DNA of 56,912 nucleotides, from the NCBI GenBank assembly GCA_003851245.1, contig BHEP01000015.1, forward strand, positions 1-56,912, given 5' to 3'. The notes under the pieces are model-generated. The model saw only the letters and a list, made by a program, of their open reading frames with translations, was not told the origin of the DNA and searched no databases. Positions 46,527 to 54,897 of the stretch are shown here, piece after piece (position 1 is the first letter of the stretch; every line of letters starts with the position of its first letter). This DNA comes from Bacteroidales bacterium. Its GTDB lineage: Bacteria > Bacteroidota > Bacteroidia > Bacteroidales > Azobacteroidaceae. The position numbers and the translations under genes are program-made.

Positions 46527-47729
46527 ATGAAAACAATAGAGGAAATTAGAGAACTGATGTCCGATTTAGAATCGGATAGAATAGAGCGAACTGTTTCGTT
46601 TAGAATGGATAAACTAGGTCCTGCGGTTTGTGCTTTTTCAAACGATTTTGCCAACCACAAACAGCCAGGGTATATTTTGCTAGGAGTAGAAGACGAGGGA
46701 AAAGTAAAAGGCATGTCCATAACAGATCAATTGTTGTTGCAAATAGGAGACGTAAAATCCAACGGAAATGTTTTGCCCCAACCGTCTATGCTTGTTAGTG
46801 AGGTGTTCAAGATAGATGGCGGTGATGTAGTGCTGGTTGAAGTGAGCCCCTCCTTGTATCCTCCTGTTAGGTATGACGGCAGATGCCATATAAGAATTGG
46901 TCCGAGAAAATCTTTGGCCAATTTAGATGAGGAAAGAATTTTGTCAGAAAGACGAGCAAGTTATGCCAAAACATACGATCTAAGTCCTGCAAGAGGTCGT
47001 ACAATAGACGACCTTAGTATCGACCATTTTAAGTTAAGCTATTTGCCCTTGGCAATAGATAGGGATACTTTGGAAGCCAACGGGCGCAGTATTGAAGAGC
47101 AAATGAGTGCCTTGCGTTTCTACGATTTAAAAGAAGGCTGCCCCACCTATGCAGGAATCCTCTTATTTGGCATCAATCCTTTATTTGATTTGCCTGGAGC
47201 ATACATGCAATATATTAAATTTAGTGGCACAGAAATGACTTCCAATGTAGAGCAGGACAAGGAGTTTTCGGGAGCCTTAATCACCGAATTAAAAAATATT
47301 GACGATTTTGTAAAATATAGCATAATAAAAAAACGACCAGTTAAAACCAATAGCTTTCAGGAGCAGCTACTAATTAATTATCCATACTGGGCTTTGCGAG
47401 AATTATTAATGAACGCCATTATGCACAGAAGCTATGAAACCAATAGCCCCATCTATATATACGAATTTAGTGACAGGATAGAAATACACAATTCAGGGGG
47501 CTTATTCGGAGATGTCAATCCAGAAAATTTCCCCAATGCCAGCGGCTACAGAAACGTCGTTTTGGCGGAAGCTCTGAAGCAATTAGGCTATGTCAATAAG
47601 TTTAATTATGGCGTTAAAAAAGCTATAGATGAATTGCTTAGGAATGGAAATGAGTTGCCCATATTTGAGTTAACACTGATTACTAAATTTAAAGTCTCCA
47701 TACCCATCAATAAACAATGGCAGCAATGA
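46527..47729 (+). CDS. AlbA_2/HATPase_c_4 ATP-binding protein
   Basis: This 400-residue cytoplasmic protein has two recognisable parts. The N-terminal 140 or so residues match the Schlafen AlbA_2 nucleic-acid-binding domain (AFSNDFANHKQPGYILLGVE then DGRCHIRIGPRKSLANLDEE). The C-terminal half carries a GHKL-type ATPase (HATPase_c_4, divergent AAA-4). The N-box is LRELLMNAIMHRSY (Glu292, Asn296), and the ATP-lid region has DRIEIHNSGGLFG and FNYGVKKAIDELLRNG. Proteins of this build occur as regulators and in mobile or defence-linked loci, and their biochemistry is largely unknown. It overlaps the ParA gene by ATGA, so the two are translated together. The pair is inserted between the sigma and anti-sigma genes of the polysaccharide locus. 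Confidence 0.85.
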   Translation: MKTIEEIRELMSDLESDRIERTVSFRMDKLGPAVCAFSNDFANHKQPGYILLGVEDEGKVKGMSITDQLLLQIGDVKSNGNVLPQPSMLVSEVFKIDGGDVVLVEVSPSLYPPVRYDGRCHIRIGPRKSLANLDEERILSERRASYAKTYDLSPARGRTIDDLSIDHFKLSYLPLAIDRDTLEANGRSIEEQMSALRFYDLKEGCPTYAGILLFGINPLFDLPGAYMQYIKFSGTEMTSNVEQDKEFSGALITELKNIDDFVKYSIIKKRPVKTNSFQEQLLINYPYWALRELLMNAIMHRSYETNSPIYIYEFSDRIEIHNSGGLFGDVNPENFPNASGYRNVVLAEALKQLGYVNKFNYGVKKAIDELLRNGNELPIFELTLITKFKVSIPINKQWQQ

Positions 47730-48715
47730 AAATAATTACTTTCTTCAATAATAAAGGAGGTGTTGGAAAAACAACATCCGTATATCATACCGCCTGGATG
47801 CTTTCAGAGATGGGTATTAAAACAATAGCTGTAGATCTGGATCCGCAATCCAATTTGACGTCAATGTTTTTGGAAAACGACAGACTAGAAGAGATATACG
47901 AAAATGAAAAACCTTATACAATTCTTGATGCCTTAGAACCCATCATCAATGGAGAGCCATCAATACCTGCACACCTTGAAAAAATAACGGAAGACCTGTC
48001 TCTTATCTTAGGAAACTTAGCATTGTCTGCTTTTGAAGATCGCTTGAGTGATGCCTGGCTTAAATGTCTAAATGGGGATAACTATTCTTTTAATATTACC
48101 AGCATATTTAAAACAATTATAGCAGAAGCTGCAGCCCGTGTAAATGCAGCCTATGTTTTGATAGATGTGGGACCAAATCTGGGCGCAATTAATAGAGCGG
48201 TCACTATTAGCTCCGATTTTATTGTTATGCCCGTAGCCTCGGACATGTTTTCTCTGCAAGGCATCAAAAACCTAGGGCTCACTCTCAGCAGATGGAAAAA
48301 GGAGTGGGATCAAAGAAAATTATATATGCCTAAAAAACTCTCTATTGCTATTCCTGACAATAAAACAAAGCCTATTGGCTATATTGTCATGCAATATTCG
48401 GCAAAAGAAAGTAAGCCTGTAAAAGCTTATCTGAAATGGGCAAACAGAATACCCTCTTATTATAAAAAATTTGTTTTGAATAGCGACAACAATAGCGAGG
48501 ATGAAAATAATCAAATGATAGTGGAGGATGATGAAAATTGCATCTTTTTGTTAAAGCACTTTAGAAGCCTAGCTCCCATGTCCATGGAGTCTCACAAACC
48601 CATATTCTTATTAAAACCCAGCGATGGTGCCATTGGAGCACATCTATATGCTGTTAGAAATTCGTATGTAGAATTTAAAACATTGACGGAAAAAATAATT
48701 GAAAGAACCCAGTAA
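47726..48715 (+). CDS. ParA-type ATPase
   Basis: This 329-residue ATPase opens MKIITFFNNKGGVGKTTSVY, a deviant Walker A with the signature Lys10 and KGGVGKTT at 10-17. It is followed by VDLDPQSNLTSMF and the Walker B-like VLIDVGPNLGAINRA. This is the MinD/ParA class of ATP-dependent dimers. A region after about residue 215 is not typical of plasmid ParA. It includes a Ser/Asn/Asp/Glu-rich stretch (LNSDNNSEDENNQMIVEDDE) that may be a flexible loop. No parB gene or centromere-like repeats are nearby, so simple partition is unlikely. I choose the ATG at 47726 because it forms an ATGA overlap with the preceding stop; an in-frame ATG at 47717 would overlap 13 bp. Confidence 0.85.
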   Translation: MKIITFFNNKGGVGKTTSVYHTAWMLSEMGIKTIAVDLDPQSNLTSMFLENDRLEEIYENEKPYTILDALEPIINGEPSIPAHLEKITEDLSLILGNLALSAFEDRLSDAWLKCLNGDNYSFNITSIFKTIIAEAAARVNAAYVLIDVGPNLGAINRAVTISSDFIVMPVASDMFSLQGIKNLGLTLSRWKKEWDQRKLYMPKKLSIAIPDNKTKPIGYIVMQYSAKESKPVKAYLKWANRIPSYYKKFVLNSDNNSEDENNQMIVEDDENCIFLLKHFRSLAPMSMESHKPIFLLKPSDGAIGAHLYAVRNSYVEFKTLTEKIIERTQ

Positions 48716-48836
48716 TTTCTCCTGCTGAGTTCTCATCTTTTGTATTATTTTCGCTTTTATTTTCATTTCTACTAGGGCTAAGCCTTCCTGAGTTGTTATA
48801 TTGTTGTAGGTAGTATTAGAAAACGAACAATAAACG

Positions 48837-49772
48837 ATGAATAAGGAGATTCTATATAAATTTTTTGAAGGTTTTAGTTCGCTAGACGAAGAGTTGGCGA
48901 TTAAAAATTGGATTAAACAATCCGACCACAACCGGCGTGAATTTTTTTCTGAGCGAAAGATATACGATGCAAGCATATTGCTTGAAGAAGAACGGAAAGA
49001 ACTCAGAAACACCCCCAACAAATCAATATCCTTAGGCGCGATCGTCAAAGAATTGATAAAAATTGCAGCCATTGTTGCAATCACCCTGCTTGGCGGGCAC
49101 TTCTACAGTCAATATACCAGCTCTTTGGATATGCAAACAATTAGCATTCCCGCAGGGCAACGTGCCAATATTCTCTTGCCCGACGGAACTAGTGTGTGGT
49201 TAAATGCTCGAACTACAATGAAATATCCCGTCTCATTCAATGGCAAGAACAGGCATGTGCAATTGGATGGAGAGGCATATTTTAATGTCGCCAAAAACAC
49301 CAAGAAACCCTTTGTTGTGCAAACCAAACAATACAATATCGAAGTGTTGGGAACCGAATTTAATGTCGAAGCCTACTCCGACACCGATATTTTTGAAACC
49401 GCTCTTATGAGTGGTGGCGTAAAACTTTCTTTGATTGACAATCCCGCAGAAATACTTATCCTAAGCCCCAATACCAAGGCTTTTAGGCAAAATGGGCAAC
49501 TGCTCACTGCTGCCATAGACAACCTCCTAGATTATTCGTGGATAGAAGGGTTCATTAGCTTTAGAAATGAAAGTTTTGCTACAATTATGGGCGAATTTGA
49601 AAAAAGCTATGGCGTGCAGATAAGGATAGAAAATAAGAATGTGAATGACTACAAATATACTGGCAAGTTTCACCAGTCGGATGGGGTAGATTATGCCCTT
49701 AGAGTGCTGCAAAAAGATATGAAGTTTGTATTCTACAAGGATGCTGAAGAGAATATATTTTATATAAAATGA
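48837..49772 (+). CDS. FecR-family anti-sigma factor
   Basis: This inner-membrane anti-sigma factor has 311 residues. Residues 1-70 are cytoplasmic, helical and bind the ECF sigma. One transmembrane helix lies at about 72-91 (KELIKIAAIVAITLLGGHFY). The periplasmic part has the FecR domain (SIPAGQRANILLPDGTSVWL, VQLDGEAYFNVAKN, VLGTEFNVEAYSD) and a C-terminal DUF4974 domain (FISFRNESFATIMGEFEKSY), which contacts the receptor's STN domain. It should release the sigma factor at 45576 when the SusC receptor binds its ligand. Between the ParA gene and this start (48716-48836) nothing else is recognised. Confidence 0.94.
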   Translation: MNKEILYKFFEGFSSLDEELAIKNWIKQSDHNRREFFSERKIYDASILLEEERKELRNTPNKSISLGAIVKELIKIAAIVAITLLGGHFYSQYTSSLDMQTISIPAGQRANILLPDGTSVWLNARTTMKYPVSFNGKNRHVQLDGEAYFNVAKNTKKPFVVQTKQYNIEVLGTEFNVEAYSDTDIFETALMSGGVKLSLIDNPAEILILSPNTKAFRQNGQLLTAAIDNLLDYSWIEGFISFRNESFATIMGEFEKSYGVQIRIENKNVNDYKYTGKFHQSDGVDYALRVLQKDMKFVFYKDAEENIFYIK

Positions 49773-49784
49773 ACAACTAAAGAT

Positions 49785-49804
49785 AAAACGCCATAAAACG
49801 CCAT
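49785..49804. repeat. Two tandem copies of AAAACGCCAT
   Basis: A 10-bp unit is repeated twice without change in the FecR-SusC gap. The 10-bp period places both copies on the same face of the helix, so protein binding is conceivable. It may equally be a chance duplication. Confidence 0.5.
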
Positions 49805-49853
49805 AAAAAAAACTTATAAAAAAAGTGCCTATGAAATAGAAATCAGTCCAAGC

Positions 49854-49892
49854 AAAAAAAAAGGTCGGCGAGTGTTCCCGCACCCACCGACC
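49854..49892 (-). terminator. Strong minus-strand intrinsic terminator in the susC leader
   Basis: Read on the minus strand, GGTCGGTGGGTG and CACTCGCCGACC pair over 12 bp (two G-U) around loop CGGGAA and run into nine U (A-run 49854-49862). On the plus strand there is no U-tract, so it is oriented against the susC transcript. No minus-strand gene ends here, which points to a small antisense RNA. Confidence 0.7.
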
Positions 49893-49933
49893 CCAAATTA
49901 ACACAATTATTAAAATCGTATTAACACTAAATT
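49854..49933 (-). ncRNA. Candidate cis-antisense small RNA in the susC leader
   Basis: A minus-strand -7 element at 49938-49945 and a strong minus-strand terminator at 49854-49892 frame an RNA of about 80 nt. It is complementary to the region just upstream of the susC start codon. Antisense small RNAs of this size and place are known in Bacteroides polysaccharide loci, where they lower susC expression. The start point is inferred from the -7 element. The -33 box is not visible, so the claim needs transcript data. Confidence 0.4.
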
Positions 49934-49937
49934 ATCA

Positions 49938-49945
49938 CAAAGGTA
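49938..49945 (-). promoter_or_regulatory. Minus-strand -7 element at the susC start codon
   Basis: On the minus strand TACCTTTG, a perfect TAnnTTTG, overlaps the first base of the susC ATG. It would drive the antisense RNA ending at the terminator 49854-49892. No TTTG is found 19 bp upstream. Confidence 0.4.
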
Positions 49946-52900
49946 TGAAAAATAAATCTTTGTTGTGGAAAAATTATGACTTAAATCCGCAACTCAAACA
50001 GAGTTTTAGAATTATGAAAACAAGCTTCCTGCTATTATTGGTCTGTTTGTCATCTGTATATGCAAATACTGCTCATTCCCAAAATGCAAAGGCTAGCATC
50101 AATGTACGAAATTCAGAGCTAGAAGAAGTCCTCAATTCAATAGAAAAACAAACAGACTATCTATTTATTTTTAACGATCAAGTAGATGTCAGTCAAAGAG
50201 TTACTGTAAAAGCAGAAAAGAAAGCAGTAGCTGAAATACTCAATCAAGCTCTCAGCAAGACCGATATTGCATATGCCTTAGAAGGCAAACATATAGTTTT
50301 GTCGAAGAAGGAAGCGGGTGAAAGCGCAAATGTTGCGCAGCAAGACGATAAAAAAATATCTGGAACAATTGTCGATGCCAATGGTGAAGCCATTATTGGG
50401 GCGAGTGTGGTGGTGAAAGGCACAAATATTGGGACTGTAAGCGATATGGATGGGAAGTTTGTGTTGGAAGTTCCTGCGGAAGGAAAAATAGTAGTCTCTT
50501 ATATTGGATATAATAGTCAAGAAGTGGCAAGTGGTGACAATACTAGTCTTAAAATAAAACTTACAGAAAATATTCAGGCTTTGGAGGAAGTGATTGTTGT
50601 TGGATATGGAACGCTAAGAAAAGGGGAAGTAACCTCCTCTATTGCGAAAGTAAATAGCGAATCTTTTGTTAAAGGGGCAGTGCAAGATGCAGCACAATTA
50701 CTTCAAGGGAAAGTTGCTGGTTTGGGAATCGCTCTTACTAACGGAGATCCTACAGCAACCACGCAAATTACACTTCGTGGAGTGGGAACTTTATTATCCA
50801 ATTCATACCCATTAATCATAATAGATGGCGTGCCTGGAGATCTGACTACTGTGGCACCAGAAGACATTGAGAGTATTGATGTTGTAAAAGATGGATCGGC
50901 GGCGGCAATTTATGGAACACGTGGAAATAACGGAATTATTTTTATTACAACCAAAAAAATACGCGGGGAAACTCCCTTGTCTATCGAAATACACACTTAT
51001 GGAATGATCCAATCAATTAAAAAAAGCTTAGACATGATGGATGCTACCCAATATAGAGATCTAGTAAAACAAGAAAAACCAGGCGCTATAGATTATGGAT
51101 ATGATACCAACTGGCTCGATGAGATTATGCAAACTCCTTTTTCTTGGCTTACGAATGTTAGTTTAAAGGGTGGTACAGGAAAATCCAATTATATTGCAAA
51201 CGTGAATTATCGATCGGGACAGGGTATAATCAAACGTTCAACAAACGATGTTCTAACAACTCGATTAGAAGTAAATCATAATATGTGGGATAAGCTATTG
51301 AGATTGAATCTCAATATTATGGGACGTGAACAAACATACCATGCTTATGCTTATAACCAGAGTTTTCGAGAAGAGATCTATCGGAATGCTTTAGCTTATA
51401 TTCCGACAGATCGTCCAAAAGATGATAAAGGAAACTGGGTGGAAAGGCCAACCATGTACGAATACAATAATCCTCTTGCTATGATTAATGAGAGTGATGG
51501 CGAAAATAAAAACACACAATTACGTACTTTTGGTTCTGCTCTGTTAACTCCGATAGAAAGCATCAATATTAAAGCTTTGGTATCTCATACTAAATTCAAT
51601 GAATCTAGGGGTTATTCTGAAACAAAAAAACATATTTCAACCATTAGAGATAAGAGAAATGGATATGCTGCCAAAGGAAGTGCCTTTTCTCAAGAAGACA
51701 TGATTGAGTTAACAGCTCAATACAAAGAAAGATTTGAGAAGCATTATGTAACAGGTTTACTTGGTTATTCTTATCAAAATAATATTGCAGAATCAGACCA
51801 AATGAATAATCGAGATTTTCCTGATGATCAATACACCTACCATAATATAGGAGCAGGTGCCGCTTTAAAAAGAGGTGAGGCTGAGATGGGGTCCTATAAA
51901 TCTAAATCAACACTTATAGGAGTTTTCGCCCGTGCAAATTACAGTTATGATAATCGCTATATAGCTTCTGTAAGTATACGTCATGAAGGTTCATCCAAAT
52001 TCGGAGTCGATCACAAATGGGGAAATTTTCCTGCATTTTCTGGAGGATGGAATGTTTCTAATGAAAATTTTATGAAAGCAGTAAATGTAATTAGTAACTT
52101 AAAAATAAGAGCAGGTTTTGGTGTAACAGGAACAGTACCAAATGATCCCTATATATCATTAAGCCGATTGTCTACGGGAGATAATTTTTTAGTAAATGGA
52201 TCTTATATTCCAACACTGAGACCTTCTTCTAATGATAACCCCGATCTTCGTTGGGAAAAGAAGACAGAATGGAACTTGGGTGTTGATTTCGGCTTTCTGC
52301 GAGATCGTCTTTTTGGAAGTCTTGACCTGTATAAGCGTACGACCAAAGATTTGTTGTGGGATTATGTTGTTCCAATGCCTCCGTATCTTTATTCTTCTAT
52401 TATTGCGAATGCAGGAACTTTGGAGAATGCGGGAATTGAAATAAATATAGGCGTAATTCCAATACAAACGAGTGATTTTCGCTGGTTGAGTACGGTTAAT
52501 TATTCTACCAATACGAATAAAATAAGTTCTTTGTCCAATGAAAAATTTCAGGTTCAATCAGGTTATTTAAATGCAGGCTATTTAGGATCAACTATCAAAC
52601 AACCAACACACCGTATTTTCGAAGGTGGTAAAATAGGTAATTTTTATGGATTCAAGACAATTGATATTGATGAAGACGGGAAATGGATTATTGAAGGGAA
52701 AGATGGTAAGCCCAAGCCTATAGGCAATCAACTGCCTGACGATAAGAAAGTATTGGGTAATGGTCTTCCCAAACATTTCCTTAGCTGGGACAATAGTTTT
52801 CAATACAGGGGCTTTGATTTGAATATTACCATGCGTGGAGCTTTTGGTTATGATATATTGAATGAGCCTCGCCTAAATTATGATATTCCTGTCAATTTAG

Positions 52901-53232
52901 CCCATGGCAATCTAATGACTACTGCATACGATAACAAGTTTGGTAAAAGACCTCTAAATGACCATCAAGAATTGCAATATGTAAGCTATTTTATCGAAGA
53001 TGGTAGTTTCTGGAAAATTGATAATATTACATTGGGATATAATTTTATTGTTAAGAACAACTATCTCAAAAAAATTAGAGTGTATACATCTGGTAGCAAC
53101 TTGTTTACTTTTACAGGGTATAGTGGAATAGATCCAGAGGTAAACTTTTTAGGATTAGATCCAGGAATAGATTCACGCAACCGTTATCCATCTACACGAT
53201 CATATACAGTTGGTGCGATTTTTACTTTTTAA
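49945..53232 (+). CDS. SusC/RagA-family TonB-linked receptor with STN domain
   Basis: This 1095-residue outer-membrane importer has a long N-terminal leader with the signal peptide core at about 25-46 (MKTSFLLLLVCLSSVYA...HSQ). The STN domain (about 49-120; INVRNSELEEVLNSIEKQTD) signals to FecR. Next come the carboxypeptidase-like domain (about 137-210), the TonB box EEVIVVGYG (214-222), and the plug with TLRGVGTLLSNSYPLIIIDG and DVVKDGSAAAIYGTRGNNG. The SusC barrel follows and ends RSYTVGAIFTF. The STN domain, FecR and ECF sigma together indicate ligand-induced trans-envelope signalling. The partner SusD overlaps or follows at once. The GH97 gene downstream suggests an alpha-galactoside-type substrate. 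The start may also be ATG 50014, but the long leader is common in this class. Confidence 0.95.
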   Translation: MKNKSLLWKNYDLNPQLKQSFRIMKTSFLLLLVCLSSVYANTAHSQNAKASINVRNSELEEVLNSIEKQTDYLFIFNDQVDVSQRVTVKAEKKAVAEILNQALSKTDIAYALEGKHIVLSKKEAGESANVAQQDDKKISGTIVDANGEAIIGASVVVKGTNIGTVSDMDGKFVLEVPAEGKIVVSYIGYNSQEVASGDNTSLKIKLTENIQALEEVIVVGYGTLRKGEVTSSIAKVNSESFVKGAVQDAAQLLQGKVAGLGIALTNGDPTATTQITLRGVGTLLSNSYPLIIIDGVPGDLTTVAPEDIESIDVVKDGSAAAIYGTRGNNGIIFITTKKIRGETPLSIEIHTYGMIQSIKKSLDMMDATQYRDLVKQEKPGAIDYGYDTNWLDEIMQTPFSWLTNVSLKGGTGKSNYIANVNYRSGQGIIKRSTNDVLTTRLEVNHNMWDKLLRLNLNIMGREQTYHAYAYNQSFREEIYRNALAYIPTDRPKDDKGNWVERPTMYEYNNPLAMINESDGENKNTQLRTFGSALLTPIESINIKALVSHTKFNESRGYSETKKHISTIRDKRNGYAAKGSAFSQEDMIELTAQYKERFEKHYVTGLLGYSYQNNIAESDQMNNRDFPDDQYTYHNIGAGAALKRGEAEMGSYKSKSTLIGVFARANYSYDNRYIASVSIRHEGSSKFGVDHKWGNFPAFSGGWNVSNENFMKAVNVISNLKIRAGFGVTGTVPNDPYISLSRLSTGDNFLVNGSYIPTLRPSSNDNPDLRWEKKTEWNLGVDFGFLRDRLFGSLDLYKRTTKDLLWDYVVPMPPYLYSSIIANAGTLENAGIEINIGVIPIQTSDFRWLSTVNYSTNTNKISSLSNEKFQVQSGYLNAGYLGSTIKQPTHRIFEGGKIGNFYGFKTIDIDEDGKWIIEGKDGKPKPIGNQLPDDKKVLGNGLPKHFLSWDNSFQYRGFDLNITMRGAFGYDILNEPRLNYDIPVNLAHGNLMTTAYDNKFGKRPLNDHQELQYVSYFIEDGSFWKIDNITLGYNFIVKNNYLKKIRVYTSGSNLFTFTGYSGIDPEVNFLGLDPGIDSRNRYPSTRSYTVGAIFTF

Positions 53233-53260
53233 TACTTACTTTTTTAAAAAAATGTTATAT

Positions 53261-54880
53261 ATGAAAATGTCAATAAAATATATCAGTTGTTTTTTACAGA
53301 TGGTGGTACTTTTAAATATTACTGCCTGCTCTGATTTAAATGAAACAGTTTATTCAGACATCACGGAGAACACGTACAATTACGAAGCAGGTGATGCTAC
53401 TAAGGTTGTTGGTTCATCCTATGCCAATTTGCGATCATTCGTTGGTTTTTACACGTATTATATGCAGGAAATTTGTACAGACGAGTTAGTTCAACCAGCA
53501 AATTCAGCAGGATGGGATGATGGAGGCGTTTTTCGTAGAATGCATCTTCACACTTGGAATGCAGAGCAAACGCATGTGGCTGATTACTGGAATGCTTGTT
53601 ATACTGGGATACTTCTATCAAATAGGGCAATTCATAAAATTTCAAGGGAAAGCTTTCCTATAGATTCAAATGAAAGTAGGGTTGCATTGATTGCAGAAGC
53701 TCGTACTTTACGTGCCTATTATTATTGGTATGTATTGGACAATTTTGGTGATGCTCCATTTCTGACAGAACCGACTTCTGAACTTGTGGGTAAAACGCCA
53801 CGAAAGGAACTTTATGATTTTGTTGTAAGAGAATTGTTGGAATGTATGGATAAACTTCCTGAAAAAAAAGATATTTCCAATTATGGACGTTTTACAAAAT
53901 GGGGGGCAAAAGCATTGCTGGCAAATGTATATTTGAATGCTGAGGTTTATAGCGGAACTTCTCAGTGGGAAGCCTGTATTAATCAGTGCGATGATATTAT
54001 GAAGAGTGGTGAATATCAGTTTGACGTAAATTATTTAGATCCGTTTAAAGTGCACAATGAAAATTCGCTTGAAAATATTTTTGTTATCACATTCGACTTT
54101 ATTTATGCACGTGGATTTGAAATATACAAAGCAGCTTTGCATGCCGCTAATCAAGCAACTTATAATTTGCAAGATAGTCCTTGGGGCCCTGGTTCAGTAA
54201 AGGCTCCACCGCAGTTTATTAACACCTACGATATAGACGATGAGCGCTTGGAAAAAACATGGTTAAAAGGGGTTCAATATGCTATGAATGGGTCTGTGTT
54301 GAAGGGTTCTTATGATATGTTAGGTAAGCCCTTGGAGTTTGTTAATAGTATGCCAGATGGAGTGTTTACAGGAGAGGCTGATGGATACCGTTCGGTTAAG
54401 TATGAAATAGAAGTTGCAGGAAGAGCTTTTATGAGTAACGATTTTGTAGTGTTTCGCCTTACTCAAGTATATATGATGAAAGCCGAATGTTTGCTTCGTA
54501 CAGGTGATGCCAACGGAGCTGCCGAGCTTGTTACATTGGTTCGTGAGCGTGCTTTTAGAAAGAATCCCCAAAAAACGAAAGTAACTGGAGACGAATTAAT
54601 ACAAGCTTCACGCTATGTATACGGTGTGGTAAATAAGTATATATTAACTCCACAAGCAGGAGTCTATCCAGAAAAGTTTGGTCGTTTTTATGACGAGTTA
54701 GGTTGGGAATTTGTTGGAGAAACGATGCGTAGGCGAGATATGATACGCTTTGGACATTTTACAAAGGTACAGTGGCTATCCCATCTTCCAAATGGTGACT
54801 ATAGAACTTTGTTTCCGATACCTCAAAAGGAAGTAGATGCTAATCAGAAATTGGAACAAAATCCTTCTTATATACAATAA
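53261..54880 (+). CDS. SusD/RagB-family surface glycan-binding lipoprotein
   Basis: This lipoprotein, about 540 residues, has lipobox LLNITAC (Cys23 from ATG 53261). An acidic mature start (SDLNETVYSDITEN) follows, then SusD helices with tetratricopeptide-like repeats: AEARTLRAYYYWYVLDNFGD, WGAKALLANVYLNAEVY, MMKAECLLRTGDANGAAELV, and the C-terminal FYDELGWEFVGETMRRRDMI. It caps the adjacent SusC barrel. Starts at 53252 and 53267 are also possible. An ATG at 53210 inside susC would hide the lipoprotein signal. About 28 bp separate it from the susC stop, so the two are cotranslated from one message. Confidence 0.94.
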   Translation: MKMSIKYISCFLQMVVLLNITACSDLNETVYSDITENTYNYEAGDATKVVGSSYANLRSFVGFYTYYMQEICTDELVQPANSAGWDDGGVFRRMHLHTWNAEQTHVADYWNACYTGILLSNRAIHKISRESFPIDSNESRVALIAEARTLRAYYYWYVLDNFGDAPFLTEPTSELVGKTPRKELYDFVVRELLECMDKLPEKKDISNYGRFTKWGAKALLANVYLNAEVYSGTSQWEACINQCDDIMKSGEYQFDVNYLDPFKVHNENSLENIFVITFDFIYARGFEIYKAALHAANQATYNLQDSPWGPGSVKAPPQFINTYDIDDERLEKTWLKGVQYAMNGSVLKGSYDMLGKPLEFVNSMPDGVFTGEADGYRSVKYEIEVAGRAFMSNDFVVFRLTQVYMMKAECLLRTGDANGAAELVTLVRERAFRKNPQKTKVTGDELIQASRYVYGVVNKYILTPQAGVYPEKFGRFYDELGWEFVGETMRRRDMIRFGHFTKVQWLSHLPNGDYRTLFPIPQKEVDANQKLEQNPSYIQ

Positions 54881-54897
54881 ATTTAATCTTAAAAAAA

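Noticed and set aside
47717..48715. Plasmid or chromosome partition locus
   Set aside because: Only a ParA-type ATPase is present. No ParB, no parS-like repeats and no replication gene are nearby, so a partition role is not supported.
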